Shown here in pieces: positions 1 through 4,618 of a DNA stretch of 5,717 bases (positions are counted from its first letter, which is position 1; the number at the start of each line of letters is the position of its first letter). The stretch is taken from NCBI GenBank assembly GCA_964226685.1, contig CAXQRU010000147.1:1-5717 (forward strand), in the 5' to 3' direction. Source of the stretch: CAXQRU01 sp964226685 (lineage in GTDB: Bacteria; Pseudomonadota; Gammaproteobacteria; Pseudomonadales; Cellvibrionaceae). The translations under genes and the position numbers were made by a program. Below the pieces are notes generated by a model, which did no database searches, was not told the DNA's origin, and saw only the letters and a list, made by a program, of their open reading frames with translations.

Positions 1-4
1 TTTT

Positions 5-70
5 CAAGCAGAAGACGGCATACGCGATTAACGATCGTGACTGGAGTTCAGACGTGTGCTCTTCCGATCT
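5..70 (+). other. Illumina P7 indexed adapter (artefact)
   Basis: Bases 5-28 match the 24-nt P7 flow-cell sequence with one mismatch (C instead of A at base 25). Bases 29-36 (TAACGATC) sit where the 8-nt index goes, and bases 37-70 match the read-2 adapter through its CTCTTCCGATCT end. This is library-construction sequence left on the contig, not genomic DNA. It marks the left edge as an assembly end. It also creates a false GTG start at 54 that extends the first gene by 21 codons. Confidence 0.97.
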
Positions 71-105
71 TACAGGTCGGGGATTGGCTCATGACCGTAT
101 TTTCT

Positions 106-110
106 GGAGG
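106..110 (+). promoter_or_regulatory. Shine-Dalgarno site for the DUF3560 gene
   Basis: A perfect GGAGG lies 6 nt before the ATG at 117. It fixes that ATG as the true start and excludes the upstream in-frame codons, part of which derive from adapter sequence. Confidence 0.85.
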
Positions 111-116
111 TTTCCA

Positions 117-1496
117 ATGACAAATGATAATCATGATTTTTATACAGCAACTTACAGCGCCGAAGATAACAAGCTTCGCATCTATGCGGATGTTCGCTTA
201 GATGATGAAACCTATAGCCGAGCTAAAGAGTTAGGCTTTAAGTGGGCACGAATACAAGGTTTGTTTGTCGCGCCCAAGTGGACACCCGCAAGAGAAGATT
301 TTTGCATTGAGTTGGCTGGTACAATAGAAGCCGAGAAGACCACTGTAGTCGAGCGAGCCGAGGCAAAAGCCCAGCGCTTGGATTACTTAGCCTATAAACG
401 CTCCCATCAATCAGATGCCTATTTGCAGGCGGCAAATCGAATATCTCAACGTTTCGAGAATGGCCAACCTATTTTAGTTGGGCATCACTCCGAGCGTAAA
501 GCGCGCAAAGATCAAGAAAAAATGCAAAGAGCGATGGATCAAGCCGTGAAAGCACATAATGCCGTGAGTTATTGGCAATACCGCGCCGAAGGCGTTGAGC
601 GCCATGCAAACCGAAAAGCTGACCCAGGAGTGAGAGCGAGAAGAATCAAAACGTTACTGGCTGAGCTCAGAGATAGGCAGCGTGATATTAATCACGCAAA
701 TATATGTTTGGATCTTTGGGAAAAGCTTAAAGCTCAACATGGCAGCACTGAATTTGATGAAAAGGTGAAAATGTATGCAGGGTGCCGTTTAAAATCAGGG
801 TCAATGGCGCCCTACTATCGTGATGAATCACTTTGGGATCAATTGGGAAATGGCACCATTGGGAGCCTAGAGGCTGTGGATAAATGCATTGATTTTCATA
901 AATACCAATCACAAAACCCTTATACCTTCCGCTGGATTAACCATATTCTCAACCGATTAGCCTTTGAGCGCTCAGAATTGGGCGCAATTAATCGTTACGA
1001 TGGAAGTTTGACCGCTGTTATCTTGCAAGGGTTTGCGCGAGAAAATGGAGCGGATAAACCCAAGGCAGTAAAAACAGCCATCGGCTTTAAGTTGACCTCG
1101 CCAGTGCCATTGCCTTTGCATTTTGCTGAGGGGAAAGAGCTAGAGCTAACAAATGATCAGTGGCTAGATTTAATGGTGTTGATAGGTTATGAAGTTCCAG
1201 CACCAAAGCCAAAACCGGCACCGATTTTAAATTTTAGAGCCAAAAGTATAAAATCTTACAATTCGTCACATGAGTATCCACAAGTCAGTATGACGAAAAG
1301 CGAATATAACGCTATTCACAATGATTATCGCGGGGTACGCACGTCTTATTGCAACACGTTCCGTTTTAGAGTTTGTATGCAACATGCGTTAGCGAATGGC
1401 TCTGGTTATGGCTTAGTATCTGTATTTTTAACGGATTCCAAGGAGAACCCAACTCCAGAATCAAAAGCGGTTATTACTGAAGCTGTGGAGGTGTGA
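117..1496 (+). CDS. DUF3560 domain-containing protein
   Basis: Protein of 459 aa from the ATG at 117, which has an ideal GGAGG at 6-nt spacing. The open frame runs back to a GTG at 54, but those codons come partly from adapter. The N-terminal ~200 residues read as DUF3560: a TYSAEDNKLRIYA strand-like start, the FKWA...LFVAPKWTPARED segment (~41-61), the GQPILVGHHSERKARKD core (~116-132) and a VRARRIK motif. The family is common on proteobacterial plasmids and conjugative elements; its biochemical role is not established. The C-terminal half has an aromatic-rich region (YTFRWINHILNRLAFER), a proline/lysine linker (PAPKPKPAP) and a tail I do not recognise. The central charged stretch could be helical. 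Its stop overlaps the ribosome-binding region of the methyltransferase gene, so the two are probably co-expressed. Family assignment is firm; function is unknown. Confidence 0.9.
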   Translation: MTNDNHDFYTATYSAEDNKLRIYADVRLDDETYSRAKELGFKWARIQGLFVAPKWTPAREDFCIELAGTIEAEKTTVVERAEAKAQRLDYLAYKRSHQSDAYLQAANRISQRFENGQPILVGHHSERKARKDQEKMQRAMDQAVKAHNAVSYWQYRAEGVERHANRKADPGVRARRIKTLLAELRDRQRDINHANICLDLWEKLKAQHGSTEFDEKVKMYAGCRLKSGSMAPYYRDESLWDQLGNGTIGSLEAVDKCIDFHKYQSQNPYTFRWINHILNRLAFERSELGAINRYDGSLTAVILQGFARENGADKPKAVKTAIGFKLTSPVPLPLHFAEGKELELTNDQWLDLMVLIGYEVPAPKPKPAPILNFRAKSIKSYNSSHEYPQVSMTKSEYNAIHNDYRGVRTSYCNTFRFRVCMQHALANGSGYGLVSVFLTDSKENPTPESKAVITEAVEV

Positions 1497-1498
1497 GC

Positions 1499-2104
1499 AT
1501 GGACAAGGCGCTTTACACAAGACCTAATAAGCCAAACTGGATGCCAGTAAGGCGCCGCCGCACAGAGCAACCTATGGTTGCTCTGGAGGTTCCTGAAGTG
1601 ATGGCCGTGGATGCCTCTACAGAGTGCCATGTGACGCCCCAGGCGGTAGCGGATCGCATGGTGAGCTATCTTTGTCCAGATTCACAAAGCCTTATTCTTG
1701 AGCCTCATGCTGGCACAGGTAACTTGATTCTAAGTTTATTAGATGTGGGCTGTGACATAGGAAAAATTGTGGCTGTAGAGAGGCATCAAGGCCTTTGTCA
1801 GGCTATTGAAGAGCGTTTTGAAGGGTTGCCCTTGGTTTGTGGTTGCTTCTTGGAATACGCTGAAGAGATGGCTGGAAAACGGGGGTTTTCGCACATTCTA
1901 ATGAACCCCCCGTTTAAGCACGTTAAAAAGCATATGAAAGCGGCTTTATCATTGCTTGATTCCAGCATCGAGGGCAGAGCGTCTTTAGTTGCATTGGTGC
2001 CAGTCACGTATGAACACGAAGACGCACACACATGTGAGGTTTTGGGTAATGATACGTTCCCCAATGCCAAAGTGTTGACAAAAATCATCCAATTTGAGTA
2101 TTAA
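1499..2104 (+). CDS. SAM-dependent methyltransferase, NPPF (N6-adenine-like) type
   Basis: Protein of 201 aa. The ATG at 1499 is chosen because GGAGG at 1487-1491 lies 7 nt upstream; the GTG at 1493 would leave a 1-nt spacer. Visible class I methyltransferase motifs are the SAM-binding ILEPHAGTGN (residues 66-75), an acidic residue after the next strand (VAVE, E94) and the catalytic-type NPPF (136-139). NPPF after motif I is the order found in N6-adenine DNA methyltransferases and in some rRNA or protein-glutamine enzymes. The protein is small and has no obvious target-recognition domain, and no restriction endonuclease is nearby, so an orphan DNA or RNA methyltransferase is more likely than half of a restriction system. 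A plasmid role in protecting incoming DNA is possible but inferred. Its start lies 2 nt past the DUF3560 stop, suggesting coupled translation. Class confident, substrate unknown. Confidence 0.88.
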   Translation: MDKALYTRPNKPNWMPVRRRRTEQPMVALEVPEVMAVDASTECHVTPQAVADRMVSYLCPDSQSLILEPHAGTGNLILSLLDVGCDIGKIVAVERHQGLCQAIEERFEGLPLVCGCFLEYAEEMAGKRGFSHILMNPPFKHVKKHMKAALSLLDSSIEGRASLVALVPVTYEHEDAHTCEVLGNDTFPNAKVLTKIIQFEY

Positions 2105-2106
2105 GG

Positions 2107-2112
2107 TATAAT
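2107..2112 (+). promoter_or_regulatory. Candidate -10 box
   Basis: A consensus TATAAT lies just after the methyltransferase stop. At 16-18 bp spacing the -35 position is poor (around ATCATC). A TTGACA at 2075-2080 is 26 bp away, too far for a normal sigma-70 pair. The placement before the membrane-protein gene suggests a promoter for the two-gene unit, possibly activator dependent. Confidence 0.45.
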
Positions 2113-2113
2113 G

Positions 2114-2133
2114 CTTTATTTCACTAAATAAAG
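2114..2133 (+). promoter_or_regulatory. Perfect 8-bp dyad, candidate operator
   Basis: CTTTATTT and AAATAAAG flank a CACT spacer. The dyad begins 1 nt after the TATAAT box, where a transcript would start, and ends just before the ribosome-binding region of the membrane-protein gene. Its position fits an operator. The HTH protein at 2435-2761 is the obvious candidate ligand, by inference only. It has no following T-run and is AT-only in most of its stem, so it is a poor terminator. Confidence 0.45.
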
Positions 2134-2147
2134 GTGGGTAGGTGATC

Positions 2148-2435
2148 ATGGTAAGAGTAGGCGATAGTTTCAGAGAGGTGATAGGGCTTTTTGTTGATTT
2201 TCAAAAAATATTTGAAGCAGCTATTGTTCTTTTTGTGTTATTTGCAGCCTGTACATTATTTGTGTCAGCAGATATTTATGCTGTGTACAAGGATCTGCTG
2301 CCTTTCCAGGGGCTTTGGCAATCATTAAATATTGTTGACCAGTTAAGATTGATTGCACTGCCGTTATTTTCCGTTTTGACCGTATGGTATTTTTGGGGTG
2401 CTTTCGTTAGTAAGCAAACCGTGAGGCTAATCTAA
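2148..2435 (+). CDS. Small membrane protein with two predicted transmembrane segments
   Basis: Protein of 95 aa from the ATG at 2148; a GTG at 2142 would add two residues. The ATG is preferred because AGGTGATC immediately upstream matches the extended anti-Shine-Dalgarno complement, leaving 5 nt between AGG and ATG. Two hydrophobic stretches are clear: roughly AAIVLFVLFAACTLFVSA and LRLIALPLFSVLTVWYFWGAFV, joined by a short loop containing YKDLLPFQGLW. No signal-peptidase or lipobox site is seen. I do not recognise the family. It is coupled through a TAATG overlap to the HTH regulator, and a -10 box and dyad lie just upstream, so the pair looks like one regulated unit. A small membrane protein plus HTH regulator could be an entry-exclusion, toxin or phage-defence accessory pair, but nothing in the sequence decides this. 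Confidence 0.75.
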   Translation: MVRVGDSFREVIGLFVDFQKIFEAAIVLFVLFAACTLFVSADIYAVYKDLLPFQGLWQSLNIVDQLRLIALPLFSVLTVWYFWGAFVSKQTVRLI

Positions 2436-2761
2436 TGACTGAAAACAAGCTAGAGATTGATTTTGCTAAACTGAAGGCATCCCCTTGTGCGCTGCCTTTT
2501 TTTCATCCTAATTATCGGCCCCCAACGCCAGAGGAGGTGGCGGCCTTGATAAAAATATCAGGGTTAAGCCAGAGGCAAGCGGCGTTAGTGGTTGGGGTTA
2601 ACAGTAACCCTAAAGGTAGCCCAACGATACGACGTTGGAAAACTCGAGTAGAAGATAAGGAGCATAGAACAATACCTTATGCGGCTTGGCGCTTGCTTCT
2701 TGAGTTTACCGGCATTTCTAGCACTGAAGAGACAAGGCGCACGTTAATAATCCAAAAATAA
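2435..2761 (+). CDS. XRE-like helix-turn-helix regulator of conjugative-element type
   Basis: Protein of 108 aa. The ATG overlaps the upstream stop (TAATG), with GAGG at 2423-2426 giving an 8-nt spacer. The N-terminal segment contains a PFFHPNYRPPTPEEV motif (residues 21-35), followed by a helix-turn-helix: TPEEVAALIKISGLSQRQAALVVGV at ~31-55, then the recognition-helix region PTIRRWKTR (~63-71) and the PYAAWRLLLEFTGI tail (~81-94). This layout (PTPEEV, LSQRQAA, RRW, AAWRLLL) resembles regulators often found on integrative elements and plasmids. An insertion, NSNPKGSP (56-63), sits within the turn region and is longer than usual. The dyad at 2114-2133 is a plausible autoregulatory target. Its stop codon forms a second TAATG at 2759-2763, suggesting a third coupled gene that now appears broken. 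Confidence 0.8.
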   Translation: MTENKLEIDFAKLKASPCALPFFHPNYRPPTPEEVAALIKISGLSQRQAALVVGVNSNPKGSPTIRRWKTRVEDKEHRTIPYAAWRLLLEFTGISSTEETRRTLIIQK

Positions 2762-2990
2762 TGGATCTACTTATCACGTCGAAGATTGGGGTGAGGGTAG
2801 AGTAAAGTTAGGTCGATTAACTAACGGAAATCAAGCCGATCATGGCGAGATAGTTCATGCTGTATCAAGACTTGGTGCGTTGTGTGGCACCAAAGCAGGT
2901 TCTAAGCGATCTGTGGGTTGGTCTGATAACACTTATAATGTAATTACTTGTGAAAAATGCTTGGCTAATATTGCCAGGCTCAAAAATTAG
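2761..2990 (+). pseudogene. Small CxxC (zinc-ribbon-like) protein, start offset by one base
   Basis: From 2763 to the TAG at 2990 one frame stays open with about 75 protein-like codons, but it contains no ATG and has no GTG or TTG with a ribosome binding site. Readable pieces are STYHVEDWGEGRVKLGRL, HGEIVHAVSRLGALCGTKAG and SDNTYNVITCEKCLANIARL. The pattern H-A-V...LCGTKAG...W...VTCEKCL resembles small plasmid and phage proteins with one Cys near the middle and a CxxC near the C-terminus, which may bind metal. An ATG at 2761 overlaps the HTH gene's stop exactly as at the previous junction, but it reads a different frame and stops after 14 codons. Restoring one base just after that ATG would give an intact protein of about 76 aa. 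A real mutation, a sequencing error or a programmed -1 shift are all possible. Its stop lies inside the first GGGGAAT repeat. Confidence 0.5.
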
Positions 2991-2997
2991 GGGAATC
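2986..2997 (+). repeat. GGGGAAT interspersed repeat, copy 1
   Basis: ATTAGGGGAATC. The TAG is the stop of the preceding CxxC frame, and the G-run lies 7 nt before the ATG at 3001. It shares a 12-bp consensus with the copies at 3397, 3623, 4153 and 4273. Confidence 0.7.
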
Positions 2998-3000
2998 AGT

Positions 3001-3045
3001 ATGACGTATTTATTGTCGCTCTTCATAAATAGGGAAAAGTTGTGA
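3001..3045 (+). CDS. Possible 14-codon leader peptide
   Basis: The ATG at 3001 has AGGGG 7 nt upstream, within repeat copy 1. It opens a 14-codon frame (peptide beginning MTYLLSLFINREK) whose TGA at 3043-3045 overlaps the GTG start of the next gene. Such an overlap would allow translational coupling. It could equally be chance, since a 14-codon frame is easy to find. Confidence 0.3.
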   Translation: MTYLLSLFINREKL

Positions 3046-3401
3046 TAGATCAAACACCGAAAAAGTATAAAATATTTCACACATGTGATATTGGTAATCA
3101 GTCAATTTATGTTGAGTCTGATAGCGATCCGACAGATGCGGCTATATATTGCCAAATGTTGATGGAAGCTAAAATAGATGATTCGGTTATAGTTAGCAAC
3201 TTGGGTATAGCTTCTGCGCTTGTTACTTTTTATAATTGTAGGCACACATCATCAACTAAAGGTGCTATCAATATAGACATGCATGACGAAAGAGATAATC
3301 GTTGTGGAACTTGGTTTAAGAATAATGTTGATAATGATGAAAAGTCAGTATTTTATAGGGACGGACTTGTTAATTTTCTGAAACCGCACTTGCACGATTA
3401 G
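3042..3401 (+). CDS. Hypothetical protein, 119 aa
   Basis: Starts at GTG 3042 with AGGGA at 3031-3035 and a 6-nt spacer; no earlier in-frame start has a ribosome site. The product is soluble and acidic, with no signal peptide, membrane segment or motif I recognise. It begins with a lysine-rich patch (PKKYKIFHTCDIG), then a SDSDPTDAAIYCQMLMEAKIDD segment likely to be helical, a hydrophobic stretch (VIVSNLGIASALVTFYNC) and an acidic-polar C-terminal half ending HLHD. Four cysteines are scattered without a CxxC pattern. Its TAG stop is embedded in repeat copy 2, as the previous frame's stop is in copy 1. Codon use looks natural for an AT-rich gene. I cannot assign a function. Confidence 0.65.
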   Translation: MIDQTPKKYKIFHTCDIGNQSIYVESDSDPTDAAIYCQMLMEAKIDDSVIVSNLGIASALVTFYNCRHTSSTKGAINIDMHDERDNRCGTWFKNNVDNDEKSVFYRDGLVNFLKPHLHD

Positions 3402-3408
3402 GGGAATG
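3397..3408 (+). repeat. GGGGAAT interspersed repeat, copy 2
   Basis: ATTAGGGGAATG. Its TAG is the stop of the 119-aa protein. It matches copy 1 over the first 11 bases. Confidence 0.7.
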
Positions 3409-3425
3409 CAAACAAGGCTATCACT

Positions 3426-3620
3426 ATGCGATTACTGCTGACTATCACGCTGATATTATTATCTTGCATATGCGGCGGTAAAAGCACTAGAGAACAAAGT
3501 GAGATTAAGCTATCGGTTAGAGCAAGGTGTGCGTTGCCTTCCGGGTATGCAAATAAAGGGACTACAGACATCATGGATCTATATCTGCGCATTGAAAAGC
3601 TCAAGAAGGCCAGTAAGTAA
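3426..3620 (+). CDS. Possible small lipoprotein, 64 aa
   Basis: The ATG at 3426 has AAGG about 8 nt upstream. The N-terminus (MRLLLTITLILLSC) has one Arg, a hydrophobic core and a lipobox-like LLSC, so the cysteine at residue 14 could be lipidated and the protein anchored in the envelope. The remainder is polar and basic, ending in a probable helix (DIMDLYLRIEKLKKASK). The frame is also open upstream through the repeat. I do not recognise the family. Two other frames are open over parts of this segment, including one from 3499 that runs through repeat copy 3, so the coding choice rests on the signal-peptide pattern and is only moderately secure. Confidence 0.45.
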   Translation: MRLLLTITLILLSCICGGKSTREQSEIKLSVRARCALPSGYANKGTTDIMDLYLRIEKLKKASK

Positions 3621-3622
3621 TA

Positions 3623-3634
3623 AATGGGGGAATC
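3623..3634 (+). repeat. GGGGAAT interspersed repeat, copy 3
   Basis: AATGGGGGAATC, the most divergent copy in its 5' half (TGG for TAG). It follows the double stop of the 64-aa frame and precedes the ATG at 3641. Confidence 0.65.
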
Positions 3635-3724
3635 CAAATTATGCATCAAATAGAACAAAGACCAGTATGGCTAAGGCTATTTCGACCGGTTGCGCTTAAA
3701 GCTAGACCTTGGAGTTTAAAACAC

Positions 3725-4138
3725 ATGAGCAAATTAAAGATATTCGTAGCAGACAATCAAAATATCATCGCGCCATCATTGAAATACATCATAGGGGATC
3801 AGGGTGACGTGGTTGGTAGCTCGACATCAACGACCGACTTAATAACAAAATGCGTCCAAGCCAATACTGATATTTTGATTATGGGCCTGAATTTTGGTTC
3901 ACAAATGGACGGGGTTGAATTCATCGAGAACGAAGAATGGCACGGGAGGTTTAAGATTTTTGTCTTGAGCGACTATTCCAGCGCACACTTGATAAACCGT
4001 TTGCTAGATGCAGGGATTTCGGCGTATGTGCCAAAACCCTCAGCTGAAAAGGAGTTTAAAAGAGCATTGACGATAGTCAAAAACAAAGGTGTCTATATTC
4101 CAAATTGTTTGCAATCTCGGCAGGAGGAGAGAAGCTAG
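3725..4138 (+). CDS. Stand-alone degenerate receiver (CheY/NarL-type) domain protein
   Basis: Protein of 137 aa from the ATG at 3725 (GGAG at 3711-3714, 10-nt spacer). An in-frame ATG at 3641, just after repeat copy 3, would add 28 residues of non-receiver sequence. The fold is readable: KIFVADNQNI (acidic site D10, with N11 for the usual second Asp), VVGSSTST, DILIMGLNFGSQMDGVEFI, FKIFVLSDYSS (S82 at the Thr/Ser position), then AGISAYVPKPS (K104, conserved Lys). The phosphoacceptor aspartate expected in the LxMDLN motif is Gly54 (codon GGC, one base from GAC), so ordinary phosphorylation should be impossible. No output DNA-binding domain follows; the protein ends with a polar tail. It may be an atypical, phosphorylation-independent receiver, a decoy or a truncated regulator. 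No histidine kinase is nearby. Domain call confident, function unknown. Confidence 0.75.
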   Translation: MSKLKIFVADNQNIIAPSLKYIIGDQGDVVGSSTSTTDLITKCVQANTDILIMGLNFGSQMDGVEFIENEEWHGRFKIFVLSDYSSAHLINRLLDAGISAYVPKPSAEKEFKRALTIVKNKGVYIPNCLQSRQEERS

Positions 4139-4152
4139 ATCATCACTTAATG

Positions 4153-4164
4153 AATAGGGGAATA
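4153..4164 (+). repeat. GGGGAAT interspersed repeat, copy 4
   Basis: AATAGGGGAATA, 15 nt after the stop of the receiver-domain gene. The 38-codon start-less frame begins inside it. Confidence 0.68.
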
Positions 4165-4270
4165 TAAGCTCGGACGAAATGATAAATTGCCAAGAGGTAA
4201 GTTTTTCCATGACAAGAAAGCTGGTAAGCCCATTGTGGTAATGGATGAAGCCCATTTGATTTTGAAATAA
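4154..4270 (+). pseudogene. Start-less 38-codon frame, gene fragment
   Basis: Between an in-frame TGA at 4151 and the TAA at 4268-4270, one frame encodes a lysine-rich peptide with segments GEYKLGRNDKLPRGKFF and HDKKAGKPIVVMDEAHLILK. No start codon with a ribosome site exists; the only in-frame ATG is at 4241, near the end. The composition and codon choice look protein-like. VVMDEAH looks like a Walker B/DEAH strand, but at this length that is weak evidence. A competing 20-aa frame from ATG 4179 is less protein-like. It is most simply the tail or an internal piece of a gene cut at repeat copy 4. Confidence 0.35.
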
Positions 4271-4272
4271 AT

Positions 4273-4284
4273 AGTAGGGGAATC
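4273..4284 (+). repeat. GGGGAAT interspersed repeat, copy 5
   Basis: AGTAGGGGAATC, lying 7 nt (counted from the G-run) before the ATG at 4288, the same spacing as in copy 1. It is the last copy before the converging operon. Confidence 0.7.
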
Positions 4285-4287
4285 AAC

Positions 4288-4356
4288 ATGAAAGATAGTA
4301 CTAAAAAAGAAATTGTTCACGCGTTCAAAGTAACCACTGTAGTATTTATTTTTTAA
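4288..4356 (+). CDS. 22-codon frame at the end of the repeat array, probably truncated
   Basis: The ATG at 4288 is well placed after AGGGG of repeat copy 5 (7-nt spacer). It reads MKDSTKKEIVHAFKVTTVV, then a short FIF end and TAA at 4354-4356, immediately before the terminator hairpin. The polar start and abrupt hydrophobic end suggest an N-terminal gene fragment cut where the array meets the convergent operon, although an independent small peptide cannot be excluded. It overlaps the 3' end of the opposite-strand coiled-coil gene by 11 nt. Confidence 0.35.
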   Translation: MKDSTKKEIVHAFKVTTVVFIF

Positions 4357-4618
4357 ATGAAAAAAGGCCACGTTTTTTCTTTATGGCCTTTTTCTCAAGC
4401 TGTTTATTGATCTCACTTTCAACTATTTTGGGGATTAGGGCCTTGGTTTCAATAACCTGTTCCTTGAATCGCTGCATTTCCCTAACCGCAAAGGCTGCCT
4501 CAGCTCTCACCTTGTCTAATTGATCCATGATCATATCGTTTTGCTGTTTGTACTCCTTTAGTAGCTGGATAGACTCAACCAACATAACGGTTAGGTCTTC
4601 TTTGGCGTAATTGCTCAT
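4346..4618 (-). CDS. Small coiled-coil protein, third gene of the stb-like operon
   Basis: Protein of 90 aa. Its ATG overlaps the stop of the StbB-like gene (ATGA, 4 nt shared), so translation is coupled. Most of the chain reads as one long amphipathic helix or coiled coil (LTVMLVESIQLLKEYKQQN ... MDQLDKVRAEAAFAVREMQ ... KEQVIETKALIPKIVESEI), ending in a strongly basic tail, KKKRGLFSFKK. It holds the position of stbC in the stbABC operon of R388-type plasmids. That is a positional analogy; I cannot confirm homology by eye. A coiled-coil partner for the ATPase in partition or positioning is a reasonable inference. The last codons form the terminator stem, so the basic tail is encoded by terminator DNA. 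Confidence 0.75.
   Translation of the reverse strand: MSNYAKEDLTVMLVESIQLLKEYKQQNDMIMDQLDKVRAEAAFAVREMQRFKEQVIETKALIPKIVESEINKQLEKKAIKKKRGLFSFKK
4361..4393. terminator. Bidirectional Rho-independent terminator
   Basis: A perfect 10-bp stem, AAAAAGGCCA (4361-4370) with TGGCCTTTTT (4384-4393), closes a 13-nt loop. Read on the + strand the right arm ends in a T-run; on the - strand the stem is also followed by a T-run. It lies between converging transcription units and can end both. On the - strand it falls inside the last codons of the coiled-coil gene, whose stop is 4346-4348. Confidence 0.8.

Noticed and set aside
54..116. N-terminal extension of the DUF3560 frame back to GTG 54
   Set aside because: The first codons are adapter sequence, and the ATG at 117 has a perfect ribosome binding site.
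1798..2088. 96-aa minus-strand frame opposite the methyltransferase
   Set aside because: It is antisense to a gene with clear catalytic motifs and has no recognisable features of its own.
2075..2112. TTGACA paired with TATAAT as a strong sigma-70 promoter
   Set aside because: The spacer is 26 bp, well outside the usable range; only the -10 box is kept as a candidate.
2593..2612. Hairpin GGGTTA-ACAG-TAACCC as terminator or attenuator
   Set aside because: It lies inside the HTH coding region, has no T-run, and encodes the normal protein sequence; likely incidental.
2865..3080. 71-aa minus-strand frame
   Set aside because: Opposite to protein-like + strand frames and lacking a ribosome site; shadow.
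3390..3411. TTGCA/TGCAA inverted repeat flanking repeat copy 2
   Set aside because: Five-base arms are not present around the other copies, so it is not a shared property of the repeat.
3499..3699. 66-aa frame running through repeat copy 3
   Set aside because: No ribosome site, unlikely composition, and it competes with a better signal-peptide-bearing frame; treated as a shadow.
3791..3800. TAGGGGATC within the receiver gene as a sixth repeat copy
   Set aside because: One base shorter than the core and embedded in the conserved coding frame rather than at a boundary.
2986..4284. Integron cassette array with attC sites
   Set aside because: The repeats are 12 bp with no paired inverse core, no GTTRRRY/RYYYAAC ends and no long palindromic arms; no integrase is present.
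2986..4284. CRISPR array
   Set aside because: Repeats are too short and spacers are 108-518 bp of coding-like sequence.
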